A DNA stretch of 64,000 nucleotides from a virus, in IMG/VR virus record IMGVR_UViG_3300027712_001262, positions 48,864-112,863 of that record; one strand, written 5' to 3'. The translations under genes were made by a program, and so were the position numbers. The notes under the pieces were generated by a model that did not search any database, was not told the origin of the DNA, and saw only the letters and a program-made list of their open reading frames with translations. How positions within the stretch are numbered: the first letter of the stretch is position 1; each line of letters begins with the position of its first letter. Positions 7,982-15,061 of this stretch are shown one piece after another.

Positions 7982-8677
7982 TTATTTTACATAGAGAGCA
8001 GGAGGGTATCTAGTTTGATAGTGATTAGTATTGTTATCGTGTGACTCATGGAAACTATATGCATTTGGCTTTCCTAAGCCGATCCAAAATTCTGCATCCA
8101 TTCTATGCATATAGCCATGCGGTCCAAAATTAAATTGACCAAAATAATTATTGTCTTCTGGCATCCGGAATGGCGGCAATTTTTTAATATAGCTACTAGT
8201 TGCCCACCAAAAATTTCCACTATAATGTAAATGGTGATAATCACCTCGCCATATTACTCCAGCAGTATCATATCCTTGATCTAATTTATCAACACAATCT
8301 TTCCATTGTGTAACATTAAAATACATCATTAAATCGCGCCAATCATCTACTGATGGATTACCCATATGTGTTATACCTTTCTGATGTATATATAACACAT
8401 ATGTTTCTTCAGAAACATTATCGCAATATTCTTTAAGACGTTTAAGTGTAGGGATTTCCCAATCTTCTGGTTTTATACGTTGATCAATATAAGATATATT
8501 TTTATAATCTTTTAATCGATCCTTTAACCAATCATAGTTAGCAATGTCATAATTGCAATAAAAAAACAATTCACTATGATCTATAATACCTGAATTAACA
8601 ATTGTATTAATTTGAGATTCAATAATAGGACGACCGACAGGAAAGTCGGTCATGTGATAAAATACCGCTAATTTCAT
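7982..8677 (-). CDS. Putative glycosyltransferase-like protein
   Basis: 231 aa. The N-terminus MKLAVFYHM starts with a short hydrophobic strand, and YVLYIHQKGITHMG lies near 92. Then come DWRDLMMYFNVTQW and a block HYSGNFWWATSSYIKKLP near 155, with R-MDAEFWIG near 195. This HxSGNFWWA pattern occurs in uncharacterised glycan-cluster proteins often annotated as glycosyltransferase-like. The position next to the sugar operon fits. A stretch of purines (AGGAAAAAG) lies 14 nt before the start. No DxD motif is clear, so the enzymatic role is tentative. Confidence 0.45.
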   Translation of the reverse strand: MKLAVFYHMTDFPVGRPIIESQINTIVNSGIIDHSELFFYCNYDIANYDWLKDRLKDYKNISYIDQRIKPEDWEIPTLKRLKEYCDNVSEETYVLYIHQKGITHMGNPSVDDWRDLMMYFNVTQWKDCVDKLDQGYDTAGVIWRGDYHHLHYSGNFWWATSSYIKKLPPFRMPEDNNYFGQFNFGPHGYMHRMDAEFWIGLGKPNAYSFHESHDNNTNHYQTRYPPALYVK

Positions 8678-8683
8678 TTTTAC

Positions 8684-8749
8684 TTATTTCTTTTTCCTAA
8701 TAACTTGTGTAGCAAGTCTTTCCATTAGGGTTAGATTTTTACATGACAT
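8684..8749 (-). CDS. Possible 21-aa micro-ORF
   Basis: ATG at 8749 to TAA at 8684, encoding a short basic peptide (MSCKNLTLMERLATQ then VIRKKK). It lies between the structured-RNA candidate and the glycosyltransferase-like gene. No convincing ribosome site precedes it, so it may be chance or an upstream leader peptide. Low confidence. Confidence 0.2.
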   Translation of the reverse strand: MSCKNLTLMERLATQVIRKKK

Positions 8750-8777
8750 AATTTTTTTATTGAAATGACGGACTCCT

Positions 8778-8852
8778 TAGGGATTGAATATAGCCTCCGC
8801 CTAGCCGATGTAGTTTTTCACTACCCCAAGCCGCTATGCAACTTTAGCCCTA
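8778..8852 (-). ncRNA. Candidate structured RNA or 5' leader element
   Basis: A gene-free stretch with three nested, perfectly paired short stems. TAGGG (8848-8852) pairs with CCCTA (8778-8782), ATAGC (8833-8837) with GCTAT (8790-8794), and GTAGT (8820-8824) with ACTAC (8810-8814) around a 5-nt GAAAA loop. Its GC content is clearly above the flanking sequence. On the minus strand it would lie in the transcript downstream of cspA and ahead of the glycosyltransferase-like gene. It could be a riboswitch-like leader, a small RNA or a processing signal. I do not recognise a known class. Confidence 0.4.
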
Positions 8853-8865
8853 CAAGATATAATAT

Positions 8866-9012
8866 TTAATCAATCCGGCTGTAGTTAAGTACAGTACCTG
8901 AACCATATTGTGATTCGGCAATCATTTTGGCTTGCCAATCATTATCTGCATTAACCACAACATTGGCGGTTTGATATTGATTAAGTCTAATCCAAACTGT
9001 ATATTTGTACAT
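8866..9012 (-). CDS. Conserved phage small protein (48 aa)
   Basis: ATG at 9012, TAA at 8866. The peptide starts MYKYTVWIRLNQ, has NVVVNADNDWQAKMIAE in the middle, and ends VLNYSRID. An AGGA site (AGGATTTATC before ATG) supports the start. It resembles short proteins of T4-like cyanophage and marine phage genomes with a DND-x-AK-AEaQyG-G-VLNY pattern. It lies 9 bp after the cold-shock gene and is probably co-transcribed from the promoter at 9254-9282. Function unknown. Confidence 0.7.
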   Translation of the reverse strand: MYKYTVWIRLNQYQTANVVVNADNDWQAKMIAESQYGSGTVLNYSRID

Positions 9013-9021
9013 GATAAATCC

Positions 9022-9228
9022 TTACTTTACTAGTTGAATGTTTTGAGCCTGTTTTCCATTTTTACCATCGATGATTTCAAATTCTACAAGATCGTCTGGT
9101 TTCAAACTTTTGTATCCCTCTATTTGAATTTGACTATAATGTGCAAACACATCATCGCTACCCGATTCTGGAACAATAAATCCAAAACCTTTGGAATTAT
9201 TAAACCATTTTACCTTACCTTTTACCAT
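9022..9228 (-). CDS. Cold-shock domain protein (CspA family)
   Basis: 68 aa, a single OB-fold cold-shock domain. [19 protein letters not shown] contains RNP1 (KGFGFI) and DVFAHYSQI contains RNP2, so it should bind single-stranded RNA or DNA. The C-terminal block [18 protein letters not shown] is standard for the family. It stands behind a consensus sigma70 promoter with a leader of about 20 nt and an AAGAAGG ribosome site. That points to early, host-polymerase expression, possibly as an RNA chaperone during takeover. The identification is certain; the role in infection is inferred. Confidence 0.95.
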   Translation of the reverse strand: MVKGKVKWFNNSKGFGFIVPESGSDDVFAHYSQIQIEGYKSLKPDDLVEFEIIDGKNGKQAQNIQLVK

Positions 9229-9248
9229 ATTACTTTGCCTTCTTTATG

Positions 9249-9282
9249 TATTTATTATACTGTGTTTTAGTCAACTTGTCAA
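9249..9282 (-). promoter_or_regulatory. Consensus sigma70 promoter overlapping a late-type motif, upstream of cspA
   Basis: TTGACA (9277-9282), a 17-nt spacer and TATAAT (9254-9259) match sigma70 exactly. The -10 box runs straight into AATAAATA (9249-9256), one base off the T4 late motif TATAAATA. The site could thus be used early and late. Confidence 0.8.
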
Positions 9283-9285
9283 CCA

Positions 9286-10149
9286 TTATGTTTTAGTTGG
9301 GCGCCAGCAACTTACCCAATTTGCATTATCTGCGGTCATTCCGTTTGGATATGACTTAGTTAGATCGCCATCATCTGGATTATTTTTACCACCGCTAGGA
9401 GTTTGATTGCCGCCTACAAATGTATACTTTCCATTTACCGCAGTATAAACAAAGTTAACATGCCTATAACTCCAAAATGCAATATCGCCGGGCTGAGCTT
9501 GATTCTTTGGAACCGATGTGGCACCCCATTTTTCTGGATTAGTTGTAATTGCGGCTGCACTGGCAGTTTGAAAATATCTATAGCCTGAACTTTTAAGGGC
9601 ATAATTTACAAATCCCATACACCAAGCAGTTTGATCTGTAGTCCACGGGTTGTTTTTTGGATATCCTAAATTTTGCCAAATTCCTGTAATAGTAGGATTA
9701 CTTGGTTTACCGCCTTGGCCGGTTTCTCTCCATTTACCTTGTGCTGCCTCATCAAGACACTGTGTTAAGAATGGAACAATGCTTGTAAAAGTACTATCAG
9801 TTGAAATACTTGATGTTGCAGTTGTTGATGTTGTACTGTCATCAACTGTTCCGGCGCCTGCATTGCCCTTAACTCCATCAGCTGTGGCCGCTGCACTATA
9901 TGACGGGCCCGGTTGTCCTGGATTTGTAACTTGTTGTGCTATTAGTGAATCTATCTGACTAGCTGCTGCGGCTTGAACTGTGGAATCTAAAGCCACTGCA
10001 ACACTAACACTGACACTACCAAATGTTCCGCTTTCTCCAGGGGGTTTCCACAATGCTACTAATGTATTGTTTATATAAACATTCCCGGTATGATAAACGT
10101 CAGCTACGTGAACTACCCCGTGTGCTACTGATCCTGGCTGGTATGGCAT
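9286..10149 (-). CDS. PAAR-like spike tip fused to a NlpC/CHAP-like (TIGR02594-type) peptidase
   Basis: 287 aa. The N-terminal 75 residues (VAHGVVHVADVYHTGNVYIN then NTLVALWKPPG) look like a PAAR-type spike-tip module as found in phage virion proteins. A Ser/Thr/Ala-rich linker (75-125) follows. The C-terminal part has WCMGFVNYAL near 175 (catalytic Cys), QPGDIAFW near 220, RHVNFVY near 230 (His) and VGGNQT near 245. This is the Cys-His layout of TIGR02594/CHAP-like peptidoglycan hydrolases. The protein may sit at the tail tip and cut cell-wall peptides during DNA entry. Fold assignments rest on motif patterns. Confidence 0.65.
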   Translation of the reverse strand: MPYQPGSVAHGVVHVADVYHTGNVYINNTLVALWKPPGESGTFGSVSVSVAVALDSTVQAAAASQIDSLIAQQVTNPGQPGPSYSAAATADGVKGNAGAGTVDDSTTSTTATSSISTDSTFTSIVPFLTQCLDEAAQGKWRETGQGGKPSNPTITGIWQNLGYPKNNPWTTDQTAWCMGFVNYALKSSGYRYFQTASAAAITTNPEKWGATSVPKNQAQPGDIAFWSYRHVNFVYTAVNGKYTFVGGNQTPSGGKNNPDDGDLTKSYPNGMTADNANWVSCWRPTKT

Positions 10150-10172
10150 AAAGTTAATTTCCTATCACTTAT

Positions 10173-10466
10173 TTAACTCAATGCAATACCAGTAGTACCT
10201 TCTAGATATTGTTTAGCTGCTTCGCCCTTACTTTCTACAACAAAAAATGTGTTGCTTCTGCTAAGTGTAACAGCAGAGTCTTTACCTAAGAACACCCAAG
10301 GAATCATTCCAAGTCCTTGACCGTTCATGGTCAATGCTAGAGGGCGACTAACTGTAACAGTATCTGCGTCCTCTTTTTCAAACCTAGCAATAATTTCATC
10401 ACCGTTGATTAGTTTGATACTTACTACATCTCCACTGGAGAAATTCTTACTGACATTGATTAGCAT
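10173..10466 (-). CDS. Sm-like-domain phage protein
   Basis: 97 aa. The core VSIKLINGDEIIARFEKED then TVTVSRPLAL resembles an Sm/LSm-type small beta-barrel found in T4-like marine phages. LGMIPWVFLG in the middle is characteristic of this phage group. It could bind RNA or be a structural barrel. It lies 1 bp after the preceding gene, in a string with glutaredoxin and IscU. The family link is by pattern only. Confidence 0.5.
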   Translation of the reverse strand: MLINVSKNFSSGDVVSIKLINGDEIIARFEKEDADTVTVSRPLALTMNGQGLGMIPWVFLGKDSAVTLSRSNTFFVVESKGEAAKQYLEGTTGIALS

Positions 10467-10467
10467 T

Positions 10468-10944
10468 TTATTCCTTTGTTTCTTTTGGTAAATCGCACAA
10501 GGCTTCTAGAGTCTTGTAATTGTTGTAGGCTTTCTTTAGTGCCTCAAAGTGTTCTAACTTGGCAGGGTCTGGCACTAGTATGGCCAACCGACTCTGTATA
10601 TCATCTAATATTTTGGCAATACTAACGCCTTTGATTTTAACATCACCCTCAAAGTTAGCATCGCCGCTGACACTTAATGATGGGGGGGTAGATGACGATG
10701 TTACTATACTTGGAGCACTGCTCCAAGTAGTTCCATTCATTCCGTTATATAGATACTGACCAGCGGAACCTGTAGAATTTATAGTATAATTTGATGTATT
10801 CCATAATGATGTATCGAGGGTAATAGTATTAGATGCTGCTTCCTCAATTTCTTGAGTTGCAATCTCTGTCTCGTCTGCCCATTTAAACTCGTTTGGTTTA
10901 ATGTTTGCTAGAGCTTCTTTGATTTTATCAAACCCATTAACCAT
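10468..10944 (-). CDS. Hypothetical protein, T4-like phage conserved C-terminus
   Basis: 158 aa. The middle (residues 38-85) is Ser/Thr/Gly-rich. The C-terminus has ILDDIQSRLAILVPDPAKLE then ALKKAYNNYKTLEALC, a helical block seen in many T4-like marine phage proteins of unknown function. GDANFEGDVKIKGVSI near 93-110 resembles short beta segments of fibre proteins. Its start overlaps the stop of the glutaredoxin gene by 8 bp, so the two are coupled. Probably a virion or assembly protein; not certain. Confidence 0.5.
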   Translation of the reverse strand: MVNGFDKIKEALANIKPNEFKWADETEIATQEIEEAASNTITLDTSLWNTSNYTINSTGSAGQYLYNGMNGTTWSSAPSIVTSSSTPPSLSVSGDANFEGDVKIKGVSIAKILDDIQSRLAILVPDPAKLEHFEALKKAYNNYKTLEALCDLPKETKE

Positions 10945-11161
10945 TTAAATGTGCCTTTAATTCAGTAAAGCCGCCAATTACCACATCGTCGATAATAATT
11001 TGTGGAACTGACCGGGCAGTTGGGATTGCTTCTAGCAATTCTTCTCTACTATATCCATCACCAATTTTACGTTCTTCAAATGCGATATCACGTTGACCTA
11101 ACAATGCTTTGGCCTGATCACAATATGGGCAGTGATACTTACTCCATACAACAACTTTCAT
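10937..11161 (-). CDS. nrdC: Glutaredoxin
   Basis: 74 aa thioredoxin-fold protein with the CPYC active site (HCPYCDQAKALL, Cys11 and Cys14). It has the cis-Pro TARSVPQIIIDD and the glutathione-site GGFTELKAHL. It supplies electrons to ribonucleotide reductase, whose genes lie just upstream on the same strand. A possible second role is handling Fe-S intermediates with the adjacent IscU. Full length for a phage glutaredoxin. Assignment is firm; the symbol follows T4 usage. Confidence 0.9.
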   Translation of the reverse strand: MKVVVWSKYHCPYCDQAKALLGQRDIAFEERKIGDGYSREELLEAIPTARSVPQIIIDDVVIGGFTELKAHLNG

Positions 11162-11174
11162 TTTTATTTTCCTT

Positions 11175-11558
11175 TTAAATTATATTATGTTTCTTTTTAT
11201 AGTCTTCAACGGCTGCAGAAATTGCTGATTCTGCCAAAATACTACAATGTATCTTAACTGGGGGCAGGGCTAGTTCTTCTGCAATTTGATTGTTTTTGAG
11301 TTTAATAGCATCATCAATATGCATACCTTTAACCCACTCTGTAACCAACGAGCTACTGGCAATTGCTGAACCACATCCATATGTCTTGAAACGAGCATCT
11401 CTAATAATACCATTTTCATCTACCTTTATCTGTAATTTCATCACATCCCCGCAAGCAGGGGCCCCGACCATACCTGTACCAACTGTATCGTCGATTTCAA
11501 ACTTACCCACATTACGAGGGTTTTCATAGTGGTCAATTACGGCAGCTGAATAAGACAT
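11175..11558 (-). CDS. iscU: Fe-S cluster scaffold protein IscU
   Basis: 127 aa, full length. It starts YSAAVIDHYENPRNVGKF and keeps the three ligand Cys: Cys36 in APACGDVM, Cys62 in TYGCGSAIASSS, and the third in KIHCSILAE. The Asp after the first Cys and the LPPVKIHCS motif (which docks HscA in bacteria) are also present. So it should assemble 2Fe-2S clusters on host IscS. It lies between glutaredoxin and NrdB, with a 4-bp gap to NrdB. A whole IscU in a phage nucleotide-metabolism cluster is uncommon. It may feed iron or Fe-S centres to phage or host enzymes. Confidence 0.9.
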   Translation of the reverse strand: MSYSAAVIDHYENPRNVGKFEIDDTVGTGMVGAPACGDVMKLQIKVDENGIIRDARFKTYGCGSAIASSSLVTEWVKGMHIDDAIKLKNNQIAEELALPPVKIHCSILAESAISAAVEDYKKKHNII

Positions 11559-11562
11559 AATT

Positions 11563-12654
11563 TTACAAGTCCGGTAATTCTTCGTATGTTACAGAGTCCG
11601 ACATTACCCCAATAACATAATTCGTACTTTCAGTTTCCTGAAGTGCCGACTGCTTCTTGCCGATGTTGACATGCTTATTAAACCATGGGATAGGACTAGA
11701 TTTAGGATGTTCACCTAGATACTTAATGCCAATATCCTTGAGACGATTAAATGCGGTATAATCAACAAAATCGCTTAGGATAGCGGCATTAAGACCAATA
11801 ACTGGTCCTAGTTTAAACAAATAGGTTGCCCAGGCCTTTTCTTCTTTTATAACTTCCATATACATAGCATAAACTTCATCTCGACATTCTTCAACTAGAT
11901 TAGCAAAATCAGCATCATCTTTTACTACATTATTAATAATCCAGGCAGTCCAATCTGCGTGTAGGATTTCGTCTTGTAGGATCAAGCTGATAATGTTGCC
12001 ATTACCGATGTAGATTTTATTCTCTACCATGGCTAGACTTGTGGCAAATGAAACCATAAAGCGGAACGCTTCTAATGCATAGCTAGCATGTAATGCAAGC
12101 CAAATGGCTTTCTTATGTTCGTGTAGATCAATATCCTCACCACATGCTTTTCGACAATTGAGAATGTGTAAGGCTTCGTAGTAGCGACCAATACTAGCAG
12201 CCATTTCTACAATTTCTGTAGTGTCGTGAATCTTATTAAATTCTTCTTTAGGTACTCCATATACGTTACGAATAATGTGACTGTAGCTTTTGCTATGAAT
12301 ATTTGTCTCGAACATCGACCAAATAGATACTAACGACTCAAGTTCAGGTAAACTAACAACGGGACTAAAAATTTGAACCGGTGCTCGACCCTGAATGCTG
12401 TCTAATGCTGTCTGTCTTAACAAGTTACTGGTAAAAATATGTTTAACTGCCTCACTTGCATCTTTGTGGTCCATTTTGTCTTTAGTGAGACTAATTTCCT
12501 CCGGCACCCAAAAAAATCCTCTTTGTAGTTCTTCAAACTTTGCAATTTTAGGCTGTCGATATTCTTCAAATCGTTGCACAGTTACTACACCATCTAAAAA
12601 CATTTTTCGTTTTAAATAGTTAGTAGGTTTAGATAGGTCATATGTATTTGTCAT
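11563..12654 (-). CDS. nrdB: Class Ia ribonucleotide reductase, beta subunit
   Basis: 363 aa. It aligns with E. coli NrdB by eye: LDSIQGR (Asp85), FETNIHSKSYSHIIRN (Glu116, His120, Tyr124), YALEAFRFMVSFATS (Glu195) and ILQDEILH (Glu229, His232). These give a full di-iron/tyrosyl-radical set. One oddity is that the first helix reads E-T-N-I-H, with one residue more than the usual ExxH. The nucleotide sequence confirms it. The ATG shares its A with the stop of the upstream homing-endonuclease remnant (TAATG) and has an AAGGA site. It works with the split NrdA encoded upstream. Confidence 0.93.
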   Translation of the reverse strand: MTNTYDLSKPTNYLKRKMFLDGVVTVQRFEEYRQPKIAKFEELQRGFFWVPEEISLTKDKMDHKDASEAVKHIFTSNLLRQTALDSIQGRAPVQIFSPVVSLPELESLVSIWSMFETNIHSKSYSHIIRNVYGVPKEEFNKIHDTTEIVEMAASIGRYYEALHILNCRKACGEDIDLHEHKKAIWLALHASYALEAFRFMVSFATSLAMVENKIYIGNGNIISLILQDEILHADWTAWIINNVVKDDADFANLVEECRDEVYAMYMEVIKEEKAWATYLFKLGPVIGLNAAILSDFVDYTAFNRLKDIGIKYLGEHPKSSPIPWFNKHVNIGKKQSALQETESTNYVIGVMSDSVTYEELPDL

Positions 12655-12845
12655 TATTTTTCCTTACAGTTATCAAAATGCCAACGACCCATTGATATTG
12701 CGCCACCCTCTTTATTACAATGAGGACAGATTTTATTAGGCCTTGGTTTGTTCTTTAGTGTTTCTCTTATTTTATTCTTTGTGTCTTCAGAATGGAAAAC
12801 AGGACCATTCCCGCCATTCTTTTTTTGTGTTTTGCTAATGTTCTG
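12654..12845 (-). pseudogene. Homing-endonuclease remnant (NUMOD3 + zinc-finger tail) without a start codon
   Basis: An open frame of 63 codons from the TGA at 12846-12848 to a TAA shared with the nrdB start. It has no ATG, GTG or TTG near its beginning. It encodes HSEDTKNKIRETLKNK, a NUMOD3-like DNA-binding segment. It then has CPHCNKEGG and GRWHFDNCK, the zinc-finger tail typical of phage HNH and Mob homing endonucleases. The nuclease domain is missing. It overlaps the end of the nucleotidase gene. Most likely the 3' end of a decayed endonuclease gene that once lay beside nrdB. Translation by coupling from the upstream gene cannot be excluded. Confidence 0.65.
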
Positions 12846-13350
12846 TCACTTTGAATATTTGTTCTAACCATAATTTACAGTCATTCCATTTTTTATATAT
12901 GTGTGACTGTCCGCCCGCATTTTCCCATTCTTGACAATTGCTGATTCTATCATCTATCAATATGTCTCCTGATTTGCAATGCTTCCATTTGTCGGTACTG
13001 TAAGGACCAAGGAAAACAGGAATACCGGGAAAATGTTCTTGCGCCCAAAAAACTTTATCTTGTATGGCCCATTGCATGTCGTTGTTGCGCGGTAATGCTG
13101 ATAGAAAAAATAAATTCTCTACTTTGCCAGATTCAACAAGATCACGACAATATTGCACTAGGTCATGTGCATTATCTTTCAAAGGCAAATGGCGATAAAA
13201 TCTAGAGTTCATTTTGATTTTATCCCAATCCTCCTGGGGAATACGGCCGCCTTCTCTTTCCCATTTCATTTTAAGAAATTCTTCTGCACTAGTATGCCAA
13301 TCGGCTACTACGTCATCCATGTCTAAATATATGTTCATAATTTCATCCAT
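12835..13350 (-). CDS. 5'(3')-deoxyribonucleotidase-like HAD phosphatase
   Basis: 171 aa. HAD motif I is YLDMDDVVADW near residue 8-18 (DxD nucleophile pair). Motif II is LFFLSALP near 98, and GDILIDDRISNCQEW near 132 is motif IV, with a Lys before it. This is the NT5C-type family, which dephosphorylates dNMPs and is common in T4-like phages, where it tunes nucleotide pools. The start overlaps the upstream HNH gene by 16 bp. An ATG four codons later (MNIYLDMDD) is an equally good start. Confidence 0.75.
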   Translation of the reverse strand: MDEIMNIYLDMDDVVADWHTSAEEFLKMKWEREGGRIPQEDWDKIKMNSRFYRHLPLKDNAHDLVQYCRDLVESGKVENLFFLSALPRNNDMQWAIQDKVFWAQEHFPGIPVFLGPYSTDKWKHCKSGDILIDDRISNCQEWENAGGQSHIYKKWNDCKLWLEQIFKVTEH

Positions 13351-14024
13351 TCATTGTCTTGTATTGGAATCCAACCTTTTCTAAAATACTTTATCATATT
13401 CATAAAAGGCCCTGCCTCTTTGCCGTCATCTTTCCAGTTATAATTTTTATTCATAGTCAATCCGTATAACTTACAATACGATGGTTTATTATTGTTAATC
13501 CATATATTGTAAATCTCATCGGCTCTTTTCCATAATGCTCGAGTAACATCGGTCGCCCTAGGATGATTCCAGGGCTTGACTCCAGCATTTGGATTCTTTT
13601 CGCCGCGCTTTGCTTCAGACATGGATTTCAATCCAGATTCTGTAAAACACGATGCATCAAAAGGCATACCAAATTTCCAATGTGCAGATCCCCTTGGCTG
13701 ATTTTTTCCAGGATTATTAGGACCACGCATATATTCGGAATATTGTCGTTTTAGCCAACCATATGCTTTATTGTTACGTTGTACATTGCTGTTTGATGAT
13801 ACCATAAACATAGCGGCTTTGACAAGGCGTATATTGTTAGGATGTATTTTAACTAACAACAGATGACACAAGTAATGTTCTTCTGGTGTAAGTGATACTA
13901 AGTTAGTTGCTTCATCTGTTCCTTCCATACATCGTGGAACAATATGATGCTTTTCCTTATATCCTTCTAATATTCTGTTTTGTCCTCTCCTTATTATATT
14001 ATTATATATTTTTTGGTAATCCAT
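13335..14024 (-). CDS. HNH homing endonuclease
   Basis: 229 aa. The HNH core is KEKHHIVPRCMEG then EATNLVSLTPEEHYLCHLLL (residues 23-60). It is followed by GPNNPGKNQPRGSAH and SEAKRGEKNP elements like NUMOD spacers, and a C-terminal half with an apparent DNA-binding arrangement. Such Mob-type enzymes cut phage genes and spread between T4-like phages. It lies between nrdA and the nucleotidase gene, amid two other endonuclease traces, so it may target nrd loci. The start follows AGGAG and a GATAAATA late motif. Confidence 0.8.
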   Translation of the reverse strand: MDYQKIYNNIIRRGQNRILEGYKEKHHIVPRCMEGTDEATNLVSLTPEEHYLCHLLLVKIHPNNIRLVKAAMFMVSSNSNVQRNNKAYGWLKRQYSEYMRGPNNPGKNQPRGSAHWKFGMPFDASCFTESGLKSMSEAKRGEKNPNAGVKPWNHPRATDVTRALWKRADEIYNIWINNNKPSYCKLYGLTMNKNYNWKDDGKEAGPFMNMIKYFRKGWIPIQDNEWMKL

Positions 14025-14042
14025 ACAAGTCTCCTGTAAGTT

Positions 14043-14050
14043 TATTTATC
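14043..14050 (-). promoter_or_regulatory. Late-type promoter motif GATAAATA
   Basis: GATAAATA on the minus strand, 19 nt before the HNH endonuclease ATG. One base off T4 TATAAATA and identical to motifs found before three other genes here. Confidence 0.5.
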
Positions 14051-14080
14051 ACAACTTACAGAAAACTTATAATTTACAAC

Positions 14081-15061
14081 TCAAAGTTTGCAGGCTAAAC
14101 AATCCTCTTCTTCTTCATATATTGTAACAGGTTCTGCTGTTACTAATCTATCACTTTGTGTATTTAAAATATTCTTACTGCCCACTTTATCTATCAGACT
14201 ATAGTACATTGTCTTTAAACCCCACTTGTAGGCCAACATTAAATTCTTTGCTATTAATGTGCCCGGCACCTTGCCATCTTTAAAATGCCTTGGACTATAG
14301 AATGTATTAGTACTCAAACTTTGATCAACATACACTGCAAGTACAGCGGATGTCTTTAAGTATTCAACACAATCCTTTTGATCCCACATCATTTGATAAC
14401 GATTCTTTAAACGGCGATATTCTGGAACCACTTGTACAAAACTACCTGCCTTGCTTTCTTTAACACTGATCAGTTCCATGGGCATTTCAATACCATTGGT
14501 AGAATTTAATACAACACTACTAGACTCAACAGGAGCAACTGCCATAAGTGTAGCATTACGAATACCATACTTGATCATACGAGCACGTAGTGGTTCCCAA
14601 TCCATGCTAGAAGTAAAGTCAGTTAATTCGTTAACACCGTTGGCTCTACGTTCCCAAGGAAATACTCCCCGACCGTAGTAAGTGTGTTCGCTACGCAGAC
14701 AGGGGCCGCGCTCTTGGGCCAATTCCACACTGGTTTCGGTTAGGTAGTATGCCTGGTGTTCCATCCAACGTTTGACTTCGGCCAGTGCTTCAGGTGTTCC
14801 ATACTTGAAACTTTTGCGAGCATGCCAGTAGGCCAGATTTGTGATGCCAACTCCCAACGGTTCAAAGTCTTCGTTAGCCAGTTTACTTTGAATGCTCAAG
14901 AAGTCTTGATACTGCAATAGGTTGCTTAAACTACGCACCAGCACACGACAGGCTTTTCTCATTTCCTGTGGATTACGGAACGCTCCCCAATTGATTGATC
15001 CCAACGTGCATAAGGCTATCTTTGGTACAGCTCGTGTACATTCTTTTTTAACTATTTTCAT
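14081..15061 (-). CDS. nrdA: Ribonucleotide reductase alpha subunit, C-terminal half of a split NrdA
   Basis: 326 aa. After a 14-residue non-homologous lead (MKIVKKECTRAVPK) it continues NrdA at IALCTLGSINWG, where Cys18 equals E. coli Cys462. It runs to the C-terminus through NATLMAVAPVESSS, NGIEMP, KTMYYS (the radical-transfer tyrosines) and the terminal CLACKL redox pair. The N-terminal half, with the radical Cys, is the separate gene at 15305-16819. Only together do the two contain all catalytic residues. The ATG has a GAGGAAG site and overlaps the end of an endonuclease-like ORF by 14 bp. Likely assembles in trans with NrdA-N and NrdB. Confidence 0.88.
   Translation of the reverse strand: MKIVKKECTRAVPKIALCTLGSINWGAFRNPQEMRKACRVLVRSLSNLLQYQDFLSIQSKLANEDFEPLGVGITNLAYWHARKSFKYGTPEALAEVKRWMEHQAYYLTETSVELAQERGPCLRSEHTYYGRGVFPWERRANGVNELTDFTSSMDWEPLRARMIKYGIRNATLMAVAPVESSSVVLNSTNGIEMPMELISVKESKAGSFVQVVPEYRRLKNRYQMMWDQKDCVEYLKTSAVLAVYVDQSLSTNTFYSPRHFKDGKVPGTLIAKNLMLAYKWGLKTMYYSLIDKVGSKNILNTQSDRLVTAEPVTIYEEEEDCLACKL

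Noticed and set aside
12795-12815. Programmed frameshift at a run of seven A joining the nucleotidase and the endonuclease remnant
   Set aside because: The nucleotidase frame meets its TAG before the A-run is reached, so slippage there cannot fuse the two.
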